This document shows positions 1 through 8,206 of a stretch of 64,000 bases of DNA, piece by piece. Source of the stretch: a bacterium (GTDB lineage Bacteria > Electryoneota > RPQS01); contig JADKHW010000023.1 of assembly GCA_016721565.1 (NCBI GenBank), forward strand, positions 13,897 through 77,896, in the 5' to 3' direction. Both the position numbers and the translations under genes were made by a program. The notes under the pieces are model-generated. The model made no database searches and was not told the DNA's origin. It worked only from the letters and a program-made list of their open reading frames with translations. The stretch's first letter is position 1. Every line of letters starts with the position of its first letter.

Positions 1-16
1 AACCCCTCTGATCTCA

Positions 17-44
17 GCGGGGATTTAGCGAAGCGGTTCCCCGC
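17..44. repeat. Palindromic repeat, copy 1 (intergenic)
   Basis: Arms GCGGGGA (17-23) and TCCCCGC (38-44) enclose a short inner GC-GAA-GC mini-hairpin. The arms and the downstream CGGAATC are shared with a second copy at 22577-22608, which lies inside a glycosyltransferase reading frame. This copy lies outside any gene I can see. Confidence 0.6.
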
Positions 45-67
45 CGGAATCCGCTTTCCGCAACGAA

Positions 68-118
68 TTGACTAAATTCCCCAGTTGACAATACTGTCAA
101 CTGGCCCAGTTTAGTCAA
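68..118. repeat. Nested inverted repeat
   Basis: Outer arms TTGACTAAA (68-76) and TTTAGTCAA (110-118) flank inner arms CCAGTTGACA (81-90) and TGTCAACTGG (95-104) around an ATAC loop. All arms are perfect. There is no T run, so it is not an ordinary terminator. The GACTAAATT part of the outer arm recurs at 168-176 on the far side of the terminator hairpin. Confidence 0.7.
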
Positions 119-131
119 GAGACCATAAAAA

Positions 132-166
132 ACAACGGGGTAGAGCACAATGCTCTACCCCGTTGT
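132..166 (-). terminator. Rho-independent terminator of the DUF4236 gene
   Basis: A perfect 16-base stem (132-147 with 151-166) has a 3-base loop. On the minus strand it is followed by TTTTTT. It lies about 47 bases after the minus-strand stop at 213. Confidence 0.85.
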
Positions 167-212
167 CGACTAAATTCAAAGCTCTATCGAAACAATAGTG
201 TTTCAAACTTCA

Positions 213-1479
213 TTAAGTGAGCGGGACAATCACTCCAAGTTCAAACGACTTTGAGAGTTTGAGACTGTGCTCGTATTTGGTAATGGCAACTACGGGATCA
301 ATTTGAGGAAAGTTCATGTCTGCAAACTCATCCCGCTCATAACGGACCGAATAGACATACTCGTCCGTTGTGTTTCCAGTGGCTTTATTGGGTCTCTGAG
401 TGTACGCAGAAATTAAAAACTCTATCTACCCTGGCTAATGTTGAACACACCAGCGGCGACATATACTCCAAGGCCAGTTACGCAACGAGCATACTCAGCG
501 CGAAGCTCTTTCTGTGGCTTCTCAACAACTTTGACTTTACCCGTTGCCAGTATCGAAGCTTTCTTGAGAGGCATATTTTCTATTTCAGGTAGATCAAGGT
601 CAATCAAAATTTCATTACTCCGCATTTCATAATCAATCGAAAAGTCAAATGGCATATTCATTCCTTCAAAGAGATCATCCAATGCTTCTCGTATGTATGT
701 ATGGTCACCATTGATAGCAGCTTGAATCTGGGCCTTTGTATGTTCATACGCAAGTCGAAATTCTCTATCTCTCTTGCTCTTTGTTGACTGCTCTGTCACG
801 TCGTGCATTTCTTCTTCTTTGACCACCTCTCTTACCCGTTCAATGTGTCGCGCCTTGTATTGGCGTTAACATATTCGCGGCGCAGACGCTTCAATTGCCA
901 GAACTTCCATGAGCGAATCTTCTGAACTGCTTCAAACGAAAGCTCAGTTCTTATATCATCTTCTGTTGGATGCGGTTCGTCATACGGCTTAGCATCATAA
1001 ACCTCTGGCTTAAGCTCAGACAATGCAATGACCCAAGAACTTTCAGATTGAATTTTCGGCGCAGTTCTAAATAGGTTTACAACTTCGCTTGTTTGTTCGT
1101 CTGTTTCTTCCTTTAGTCTAATTGAAAGGTCTCGAACTGCGTTCTTATATTCATCGCTTCGTGTTATCTTGCGAACTAGGGAGTCATCAGTGATTTGATT
1201 GTCCCCCATGTCAAGTATCAGAGGTTCACCTGTCTTTTGCATACTAACTTGGAACGAAATTGTTACACGTTCACTTGATGCTCTTTGTGACGATCTTGAT
1301 TGTGATCCGATTTTTGACGCGTGCGATATTCCCGTGCCGGGTAATCCAACGGTGAGAACAGGGCGCGCGGACCCGCGCTGGAAGGACATTCCTCGTGGTC
1401 CCGCTGAAAATCCAATACCAGATCCCGAGAGGTTCAACCTTAGGCCGGGGGCAATCTTAATGCGGCGTTGGAATCGCAT
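213..1479 (-). pseudogene. DUF4236-family protein, split by two frameshifts
   Basis: Residues 1-57 of the first frame (832-1479) match the DUF4236 start: MRFQRRIKIAPGLRLNLSGS and then a glycine-rich GLPGTGIS motif. A second frame (422-826) carries what I recall as the family's C-terminal part, around DLDLPEIENMP and YARCVTGLGVYVAAGVFNIS. A third frame continues with FLISAYTQRPN and DEYVYSVRYERDEF and stops at 213. The joins lie near 826-834 and 424-430, and bridging them gives one protein of about 420 residues, close to intact relatives. GAGGA precedes the start. The function of the family is unknown. The two parts could instead be separate overlapping genes, since 826 is a possible GTG start. 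Confidence 0.7.
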
Positions 1480-1532
1480 TTGTGTATTTCCTCATTATCG
1501 TCGACGGATTTATTTATAGCCGAAAGTTTCCT

Positions 1533-1558
1533 CGCGGCGGCACCCGCTGCGGGTGCCC
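1533..1558. repeat. Hairpin repeat GGCACCC/GGGTGCC, copy 1
   Basis: Arms GGCACCC (1539-1545) and GGGTGCC (1551-1557) surround GCTGC, preceded by CGCGGC. The same unit occurs inverted at 35091-35118 with a 2-base longer loop and the same CGCGGC flank. It is therefore a dispersed repeat rather than a one-off hairpin. Confidence 0.6.
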
Positions 1559-1744
1559 CTCACGCGTAAATGTGAATTTCCGCATCGGAATGCAAGCACA
1601 ACCTAATAAACAGCAAATTACCCCGCTTTCCAATTATGCAAGTGAGTGGCAAAAGAGAGGCGATCTGACCTCCCAACCCCCGTTTTTCTCCCTAACCCCA
1701 ACCTCCACAACCCCTTACTAAGTCCAATAAAATGAAAATATCTC

Positions 1745-1773
1745 TTGACCATCCGTTCAAATTATTGTATATT
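1745..1773 (+). promoter_or_regulatory. Sigma-70-type promoter without an obvious gene
   Basis: TTGACC (1745-1750), a 17-base spacer and TATATT (1768-1773) make a near-ideal plus-strand promoter. The layout matches the promoter at 35235. Downstream on the plus strand there is only the antisense side of the T9SS gene. Confidence 0.45.
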
Positions 1774-1984
1774 ACTACCTGCTAACCACACCACCCTCGA
1801 TCCCCAGCCTTGCCCCACCTAAATCCCTTGCACCCTTTGTCACAACCCCAAAAATTAACCCCCTGTTTTCAAACTACTCCTGTTCCGCCAATTGTTAGCG
1901 TTTTTCCAAAAATCAACAGCTTACAACCCCCCTCAGCAAAAACAAAAGCCGAGGACTTACCTCTTTTGTGGATGCGCTATACGC

Positions 1985-2004
1985 GGGCGGATCGCCATCC
2001 GCCC
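1985..2004. repeat. GC-rich hairpin ending in CCCCTAC
   Basis: GGGCGGAT (1985-1992), CGCC, then ATCCGCCC (1997-2004), followed by CTAC. The CTA is the reverse of the TAG stop of the minus-strand gene. Related imperfect hairpins ending in CCCCTAC occur near 37003-37032 and 37131-37160. Confidence 0.6.
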
Positions 2005-2904
2005 CTACTTCATGAGTATCATCGTGCGGCTGAATTGGTTGCCGTTGACATCCAGTTTGTAGAGATAGGTGCCGCTGGCCAAACTTGTGCCGTCGAAGGC
2101 TACGGTGTGCGAACCGGCGGATTGATAGCCGTTCAAAAGCGTGGCGACTTCGCGGCCTGTCAGATCATAGACCTTCATCGTCACGTTGCCCGCTTCTTTC
2201 AACTCGAACGGAATTTGTGTCGTCGGGTTGAAGGGATTCGGATAGTTTTGCTTCAGCTCGAAGGTCGCCGCGAGTTCGGGTGCGGATTCAATTGTGGCAA
2301 CGCCGCCTTCAGTGTTGATCATCTTCTGCACGATGCCGTGCTGTGCTTGAATCTGCGCAAGCTCTTCGGCTGTGACAGTCTTCTCGCCATTGATTGTGAA
2401 CGTCTTGCCGCCGTCACGACTTTCGATAATCATCTGCTTTTCCATCGGGCCGCTGCCGTCGCCGTGATCTTCGACATTCGCTTCGACGAAGACCATCTTC
2501 TTCGCGCCATCGTGCTTCAGCAATTCAGCATTGGCAGGATCGGCAGGATCGAATGTCCAATCACCAACTTGGCCATCGGCTTTCATCTGCGCAAGAGCCT
2601 GCGCGACGGAATCCGCCGGGCCTTCAATCTCCATTGTCTTGACGTAGTACTCCTGCTTGCCGTCGGCGGAGGTGAAGTGCGATTCGTGCGTGACGATTTT
2701 CACGACATCGCTGACCCAATTCGGATTGGCAATCGTCAAACCGCTGATGCTCACGATGAACAGCGCCGTGACTGCCAACAGCGATTTGCGAGCACGCGAG
2801 CGCGGCGCGGGTGTATTGAGTTTACTGCGCAGAGCGTCGCGGTGTGATTTCACCGAGGACTCGGGAGCGTGCGCGTGATTGAATTTTTGTTCGAAATTAT
2901 CCAT
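2005..2904 (-). CDS. Membrane-anchored protein with T9SS sorting domain, coupled to ECF sigma factor
   Basis: A 299-residue protein. The start at 2904 (MDNFEQKF) overlaps the end of the sigma-factor gene by 8 bases, which suggests translational coupling. Residues 1-40 are polar and basic, and a hydrophobic segment follows at about 42-62 (LLAVTALFIVSISGL). The middle part is charged and unrecognised. The last 80 residues are a T9SS type A sorting domain with YPNPFNPTTQIPFEL, MKVYDLTGREVATLL and SGTYLYKLDVNGNQ. Position and topology resemble an anti-sigma factor, but the C-terminal tail is that of a secreted protein. An anti-sigma or surface-sensor role is inferred; the N-terminal 40 residues could also be a long signal-peptide n-region. 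Confidence 0.8.
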   Translation of the reverse strand: MDNFEQKFNHAHAPESSVKSHRDALRSKLNTPAPRSRARKSLLAVTALFIVSISGLTIANPNWVSDVVKIVTHESHFTSADGKQEYYVKTMEIEGPADSVAQALAQMKADGQVGDWTFDPADPANAELLKHDGAKKMVFVEANVEDHGDGSGPMEKQMIIESRDGGKTFTINGEKTVTAEELAQIQAQHGIVQKMINTEGGVATIESAPELAATFELKQNYPNPFNPTTQIPFELKEAGNVTMKVYDLTGREVATLLNGYQSAGSHTVAFDGTSLASGTYLYKLDVNGNQFSRTMILMK

Positions 2905-3478
2905 GACTGTTCTCCACTGTGATTCGAGTTGCCTCAATGACGAAATCGCTATTGGCTTCGCGCAGGCCCTGATCTTCGCGAAGCTTGGCGATGCCACGAT
3001 GAACCAGGGATTTCACCGTGCCGACCGGCCGCCCGAGGATGGCGGCGATCTCATCTAACGAAAGATATTCAAAATATTTCAAGACAATCGGCGTGCGATA
3101 TTTCTCAGGCAATTTCTTCAGCGCCGCTTGCAACGATTGGTAGGATTCATTGCGTTCGATTTCGATGTTGACCGCTTCAACTTCGACGGCGTTGCATTCG
3201 ATTTCGCCGAACTCATTCCACCAGTGTTTAGGGAACGGCAGCACGCGCTGAATCTGCCGTTTGCGCAGCTCGCGCCGCCACTCATTGACAGCGATGCGAA
3301 TCAGCCAGACTTTGGGCGGAGCCTCGTGCTTGAACTTCGGCCAAGCCCGGCAGGCACGGAAGAAGGTCTGCGCGGTGAGTTCCAGCGCGGTCTCCGTATC
3401 TCCAGATATGTGCAGAAGATAGCGCCAGACGTCGTCGTAGTGGCGGTCGTAAATCTCTTCAAAACGAACTTGATTCAT
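2897..3478 (-). CDS. ECF-family RNA polymerase sigma factor
   Basis: A 193-residue protein. Region 2 spans about residues 5-70 (FEEIYDRHYDDVWRYLLHIS, then AQTFFRACRAWPKF). Region 4 spans about 115-165 (LKKLPEKYRTPIVLKYFEYL, then LDEIAAILGRPVGTVKSLVH). Region 3 is absent, as in group IV sigma factors. It would direct RNA polymerase to a small regulon. The downstream gene overlaps it by 8 bases and encodes a membrane protein in the usual anti-sigma position. The acidic linker between regions 2 and 4 is longer than typical. Confidence 0.93.
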   Translation of the reverse strand: MNQVRFEEIYDRHYDDVWRYLLHISGDTETALELTAQTFFRACRAWPKFKHEAPPKVWLIRIAVNEWRRELRKRQIQRVLPFPKHWWNEFGEIECNAVEVEAVNIEIERNESYQSLQAALKKLPEKYRTPIVLKYFEYLSLDEIAAILGRPVGTVKSLVHRGIAKLREDQGLREANSDFVIEATRITVENSHG

Positions 3479-3551
3479 GCAGGCTCCATGGTGGCTTCAT
3501 AGTAAAGAACCCGGATGCGATGGAATGGTTGCAGACCCCTCACGAAAAAAA

Positions 3552-3576
3552 GTGGCGGGTCAAGACCCGCCACTAC
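3552..3576. repeat. Dispersed palindrome GGCGGGTC-AA-GACCCGCC, copy 1
   Basis: A perfect hairpin, here extended to GTGGCGGGTC/GACCCGCCAC (3552-3561 and 3564-3573) and followed by TAC. On the minus strand it is followed by TTTTTTT, so this copy probably also terminates the minus-strand gene that ends at 3596. Other copies lie at 37164-37186 and 37979-38001, all in the same orientation. Confidence 0.75.
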
Positions 3577-3595
3577 GAATACGTCGCGCAAAAAA

Positions 3596-4519
3596 TCAAT
3601 TCTTCCTGCGTGCTTCAACTTGATCTTTTAGCCACACCAACGTTTCTATCGTGTTGTCGGGGTGGTTGTTGAAGACAGCGCAGGGTTCGCCGTTGGGGTC
3701 GATTAAGTAGTAGCGCGGGTGTTCTGAGATGCCGCCGAATTGATCGGAGAAGTGTTCTGTGCTCCAGACAAAGTTGAGCGACCACTTCTTGCCATTGATA
3801 TCCGTGCTGTCGATCAGCGCGCGGGCTTCTTTGATTTCGCCGCCGGTGTGGAAGGCGTAGAGCGGGAAGGGGAGATTGTTTTCGATGCTCAGTTGATTCA
3901 TCTGCGGCAGCGACCGCTGCACACAGGTTTGTCAAAGGTAGGTCCAGCACTCGATAATCGAGTAGTGGCCTTTGAAAACATCCTTGGAGAGTTTGCTGCC
4001 GTCCGAGGCAAGCGTGACATCTAAATCGAGCGGAGCTTTCGGCAATGCTTGCGGCACGAGCGCGAAATATTTTTCGGCTTGCTTGTGCGTGGCGTAGTGC
4101 GTCAGGCGAAAATCGCGGATGATTTTGTCATTGGGATCACAGACCGCTCCGGCTTCAAAGGCGGCGATCGCAAGAATTTGATCGGCGACGCGATTTGAGA
4201 TTTCGCCGTCGTTGGCTGCGCGAGCGTAGAGATAGCGCGCGGCGTTGGTGTTGCGGCTCTCGGCGTAGTCGGAAAAGAACTTGGCAGGCTCTTCGAGGAG
4301 GGATCAAGCATCCTGCGCGATGCGGCCAATGCTCACGTCGTCGGGATATTTTTCAAGCGCGAGAAGGGCGATCTCTTTGCGCTTAGCATCATCGGGAGCG
4401 CTTGCGAGATCGGCTCGGAGTTTGGTTTCCGCCTCGGGGACGACGTAGAGATTGGGAGAATATTGCGCGCTGGCAACGGACCACAGCACAAGCAAGCCTA
4501 ACATTGTCAGGAGTTTCAT
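3596..4519 (-). pseudogene. Thioredoxin-like (TlpA-type) exported protein, two frameshifts
   Basis: The start at 4519 follows GAGGTGG and gives a signal peptide MKLLTMLGLLVLWSVASAQ. The frame breaks near 4305-4312, continues with EEPAKFFSDYAESRNTNAA to KGHYSIIECWTYL, and breaks again near 3930-3937. It then resumes as QTCVQRSLPQMNQLS to the stop at 3596. The C-terminal half has the thioredoxin-fold order of TlpA/AhpC proteins (KGHYSIIECW, then NFVWST and PRYYLIDPNGE). Where TlpA has CxxC, only one cysteine of the active-site pair is evident (QTC), and the break is close by, so the active site cannot be read safely. The N-terminal half is helical and unassigned. Confidence 0.6.
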
Positions 4520-4601
4520 GGACCACCTCGGATAAGATTCAGGAGACCACACCAACAAGTTAGACGGTCGCGCGCGGAAAATGTTACTCGAAATTGGCTG
4601 C

Positions 4602-5702
4602 TCAATCATCAGCAAGGCACGCAGGTACGGTCACCTTAGACTCCGCGCTGTCGCCAAAGTATTTGCGGCGAATCCATAGCGAAACGCCGACGAGACCTAT
4701 TAACACAGGCACCTCTACTAAAGGCCCGATAACGGCGGCGAAGGCTGCGCCAGAATTCACGCCGAATACCGCAATTGCCACGGCAATAGCAAGCTCAAAG
4801 TTGTTGGAAGCCGCGGTGAATGACAAGGTCGCCGCCTTGGAATAGTCGGCGCCGACTTTTTTGCCCATCCAGAACGAAACGAAAAACATCAAGACAAAGT
4901 AAATCAACAAAGGTACGGCGATGCGCAGTACATCGAGCGGCAACGCAAGAATGCGGTCGCCTTTGAGCGAAAACATCACCAGAATCGTGAACAGCAGTGC
5001 GATTAACGTAATCGGACTGATGCGCGGAACGAACTTCTCGTGATACCACTGCTTGTCTTTGACGCGAATCAAAATCGCGCGCGTCAAGAATCCAGCGATG
5101 AACGGAATGCCGAGATAGATAAAGACGCTCTGCGCAATCTGGCCGATGGTGACATAAATTTCAGTTCCGGTAATGCCGAACATCGGCGGCAGCAACGTGA
5201 TAAACACGTACGCATAAACTGAATAGAAGAGCACTTGAAAGATGGAGTTAAAGGCGACAAGTCCGGCTGCGTATTCCGTGTTGCCGTCGGCAAGCTCGTT
5301 CCAGACTATCACCATGGCAATACAGCGCGCGAGTCCGATGAGTATCAAGCCGACCATGTATTCCGGGTAACCCTGCAGGAATATGATCGCCAAGGCAAAC
5401 ATCAGGACCGGCCCGATGATCCAATTCTGCACCAGTGACAAGCCGAGCACTCTCCAGTTGCGGAAGACTTCACCTAACTCTTCATAGCGAACCTTCGCAA
5501 GCGGCGGATACATCATTAGAATCAATCCGACTGCGATTGGAACGGACGTTGTGCCGACACTAAGCTTGTCGAGTATGGAAACGATACCCGGGAAAGCATA
5601 GCCAAGTCCAACGCCGACGGCCATGGCCAGAAATATCCAAAGCGTCAGATAGCGATCCATCCACGACAACTTGTGCGCTAATTCGCGCATTTCATGCTTC
5701 AT
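4602..5702 (-). CDS. acr3: ACR3-family arsenite efflux permease
   Basis: A 366-residue polytopic inner-membrane protein with about ten hydrophobic segments, the usual ACR3 size. It exports arsenite using the proton gradient. The family motif GLARCIAMVIVWNELADG is at 123-140, with the conserved Cys127 in the fourth segment. The later motif FTAASNNFELAIAVAIAVFG, followed by NSGAAFAAVIGPLVEVPVLI, is also typical. No arsR, arsC or other ars gene lies next to it, so its regulation is not visible here. The signature motifs make the family call firm. Confidence 0.95.
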   Translation of the reverse strand: MKHEMRELAHKLSWMDRYLTLWIFLAMAVGVGLGYAFPGIVSILDKLSVGTTSVPIAVGLILMMYPPLAKVRYEELGEVFRNWRVLGLSLVQNWIIGPVLMFALAIIFLQGYPEYMVGLILIGLARCIAMVIVWNELADGNTEYAAGLVAFNSIFQVLFYSVYAYVFITLLPPMFGITGTEIYVTIGQIAQSVFIYLGIPFIAGFLTRAILIRVKDKQWYHEKFVPRISPITLIALLFTILVMFSLKGDRILALPLDVLRIAVPLLIYFVLMFFVSFWMGKKVGADYSKAATLSFTAASNNFELAIAVAIAVFGVNSGAAFAAVIGPLVEVPVLIGLVGVSLWIRRKYFGDSAESKVTVPACLADD

Positions 5703-5755
5703 GCCGCGTTCTCTATATTCATTATTGTTGCTGCGTTCACGCGAGGTGAGGAGTG

Positions 5756-6913
5756 TTACTCATATCTACCCAGCCACCAAGCTTGCTTGGCGTCGCTGGC
5801 GATGACTTTGTTTAATTCGTCCATCGTCATTTTGCGCAGGCTGGGATTGGGGGATTGCTGTTTGGCGCGTTCGTAATTTGTGCCGTTGATGAATCCTTCA
5901 ATCGGCGTGACGCCGTGGTATTGCGAGATCGGGCATTGGAAGATCCAACCGTCGGCAAATTTTGAGAGGGTGAAATTCTCGTAACCCTGGTTGTAAACGG
6001 AATTCTCACCTTTCAATAATCCGAACGGCGTATTTTGCAAATCGAAACCGACGGGATAGTAGGTTGGGCCGAGTTCTTTCATCAGCGCGTCGATTTGACC
6101 GTCGGCGGCATAGACGTAGATTCCGCCGTAGCCGTCTTTCGGCGGCCAGATGGCGTGCAGATAGATGGTCATCACGCGGTCGCCGAGCGATTTCTTGACG
6201 AAGTTGCCCATGCGCTCGGTTTCAAAGCGAATGAACTTGCCGTCGTTTACAATGGGTTGTTCGTAGCCTGAAAAGCCGTGATGAATACCGCAATAGACGA
6301 GGACTTGCTCGCCGCTTGCAACGGCATCGGTGACGACTTTGGCCCATAGATGTTCGCCGCCGCCGTGCCAGACTTTCTTTTTGATTTCGGCGTTGTCGCG
6401 GTCCGCTTCGGTTTGAATGTACGACCACTCGGGTGAATCGTTCATGCCGAGAATGCGAAAATGCGGCACGCTGTCGGGCAAGGTTTGATTGAATTGCCAC
6501 GCGGCTTTGAGGATATCGACGTACTCTTGAAAACCCCAGAAAGAGAACTGATTGAACGTAATTTGTTGGGCGAGAGCTTCGTTATAAGCGGCTCCGCTTA
6601 ACAAGCTGTCAATCAGATGTTGATCTTCACGGCGCGCGAACTCTGTGGCAAGCGTGTGCACGCCGTTGATGTAACAGGGCGGAATCAGCTCTTGAATCAG
6701 CGTGACATTTTCTTTGATACGGTGGTACTCACCCAAAATCACCACGTCGTGATCGGCGAATTTGCTGACGACGTAGTCGGCCGGAGTCTGTTTGTGAGTA
6801 TCAAGATAGCTCTTCAGCTCTGCGCCAAGCTTCGCATCGAGCGGCGGCGGCACGTGGTATTGCTCCGCGCAGGAGAGGAAGAGGAGGGATGTGAGTATTA
6901 ATAAAGTGCGCAT
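5756..6913 (-). CDS. ChaN/erythromycin-esterase-like lipoprotein
   Basis: A 385-residue protein with a lipoprotein signal (MRTLLILTSLLFLSC, lipobox cysteine at 15). Early in the mature part is DVVILGEYHRIKENVTLIQE, followed by LATEFARREDQHLIDSLL. This GExH plus downstream E pattern is shared by the ChaN and erythromycin-esterase folds. Further histidines lie in KKVWHGGGEHLW and VYCGIHHGFSGYEQP. The exact substrate is unknown. The gene follows a serpin gene, and its first codons and upstream DNA closely match those of the neighbouring serpin at 8195, which points to a tandem duplication covering the junction. Confidence 0.6.
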   Translation of the reverse strand: MRTLLILTSLLFLSCAEQYHVPPPLDAKLGAELKSYLDTHKQTPADYVVSKFADHDVVILGEYHRIKENVTLIQELIPPCYINGVHTLATEFARREDQHLIDSLLSGAAYNEALAQQITFNQFSFWGFQEYVDILKAAWQFNQTLPDSVPHFRILGMNDSPEWSYIQTEADRDNAEIKKKVWHGGGEHLWAKVVTDAVASGEQVLVYCGIHHGFSGYEQPIVNDGKFIRFETERMGNFVKKSLGDRVMTIYLHAIWPPKDGYGGIYVYAADGQIDALMKELGPTYYPVGFDLQNTPFGLLKGENSVYNQGYENFTLSKFADGWIFQCPISQYHGVTPIEGFINGTNYERAKQQSPNPSLRKMTMDELNKVIASDAKQAWWLGRYE

Positions 6914-6919
6914 GAAGAT

Positions 6920-8195
6920 TTATATTACTCTTTTCAACGGACGCATGACGCGACCGCAGAAGAGGATTAGGCCGGTTTCGTTGTGCGTTATGGTGAAAAA
7001 GAAAGGATGATTGGCGTCGAAGATGATAGGTTCCCTAGAACTCACGCCCAGCTTGACCATATCGCCATACGAGACAGCATGAGCTCAAAGCCGTCTTCCT
7101 CAAGCTTAACCACTGCCGTTTGTTTTAGGATCCTGATCCAAACACTCGTGGAGTCTAAACTTGTTAGAATATTTGAGAAGTCGGCTCCGCCAAATGCCCT
7201 GATAACGCCCAATGATTTTACGACTGGGATTAAGTCAATATTCTCTTGGAATGAGAACTTAGGCAGAAAAACTTCCACTTTTTGTTTGCGCGGTAGTATG
7301 CTGTCTTGCCATTGCTCCCAACTGTTGCAAGATAGGAGCGTCTCGAAATACTGGATTGGTAACCCGCTGTCAGGCAAGAAAATGTGAATAGTGAGTCTCG
7401 TATCGGCAGAGCGCATCGCAATGGCGGAAAAGTCATCGAATGCGCCATACAACCAATACGGACAATCGTCCTTTTGATTTTGCATCGTCAATACTTGCGT
7501 GACTGTGCCATCTGCAAGGATGAAATGCGGGGGGTTTCCTTTCTCAAACTTGACTGCCCACACTGCTTCAGCTGACACCGCGTTAGTGATTGCGAGCACG
7601 ATCGGTGGTCCGTCAAGGTCATTCTGATTAACTACGTCGCGTATTTTGCCCTTCGTATGCTCGCTTGCCCAATCATCTATGGCACGTTCTGCATCTTCAA
7701 CGTCCTCAAAGTCGATTTTCTTCAGTTCAATATCGTTTCGCTTGGCTGCCTTCTCAAACTGCTTGTTTAGCGATACGCCTTTGTTTTTCCAGATTGCTGT
7801 TGCGGAAACAAAATCTGAAGAGTACTTGCCAATTGAGTCGTTCTTGTGAGTCGCAAGTATCCGGCTTAGAGAATCAAGCAAGAGGTCAGGATTGATCTCG
7901 CATTGAATAGCACGCCTGAGTTCATCACGAGCTGCCCCGCCGCACCAAGTAGGTTGCAAGCAATGAGTATGCGGAGAGTGGCGAGAGAACGTAATTTCCC
8001 GTGTCCGATGCCGCCAATGATTTGTAGAGATCGAGGCCGAAGCTGTTTATGGAGCGAACAAAAGGAGTAGGCTTCTTCAGCGTACGGAATCTGAACTCCT
8101 GCTTGAGGGTAGCTTGTCGCCGTCTTTGCAGAATCGTTTGATGATTTGCAGGGAGGGAGAAGGAGGAGGGATGTGAGTATTAATATAGTGCGCAT
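6920..8195 (-). pseudogene. Serpin (copy A), three frameshifts
   Basis: Starts MRTILILTSLLLLPPCKSSN, a signal peptide. The frame shifts near 8090 to FVRSINSFGLDLYKSLAA and NYVLSPLSAYSLLA, shifts again near 7960 to RDELRRAIQCEINPDLLLDS, and shifts once more near 7085 to SREPIIFDANHPFFFTITHN and LILFCGRVMRPL before the stop at 6920. These are the serpin signature blocks, the last being the serpin C-terminal strand. The reactive-loop region straddles the last break, so target specificity cannot be inferred. It is a clear paralog of the intact serpin immediately upstream. Serpins trap serine or cysteine proteases; here the target would be extracytoplasmic. Confidence 0.8.
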
Positions 8196-8206
8196 GAAGA
8201 CTTATA

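Larger units (their letters stand above)
1480..2004. other. Gene-free stretch with repeats and an orphan promoter
   Basis: About 525 bases with no convincing gene. It contains a hairpin repeat (1533-1558), a pyrimidine-rich plus strand from about 1660 to 1940, a good sigma-70-like promoter (1745-1773) pointing right with no gene behind it, and a second hairpin (1985-2004) abutting the stop codon of the next minus-strand gene. Confidence 0.6.

Noticed and set aside
1810..2847. A 345-codon plus-strand open frame
   Set aside because: It lies antisense to the T9SS protein gene, whose product has clear domains; its own translation has no recognisable pattern.
2906..2997. A longer N-terminus for the T9SS protein paired with the sigma factor
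   Set aside because: The extra residues overlap the sigma gene over nearly 100 bases; MDNFEQKF at 2904 gives a normal short overlap.
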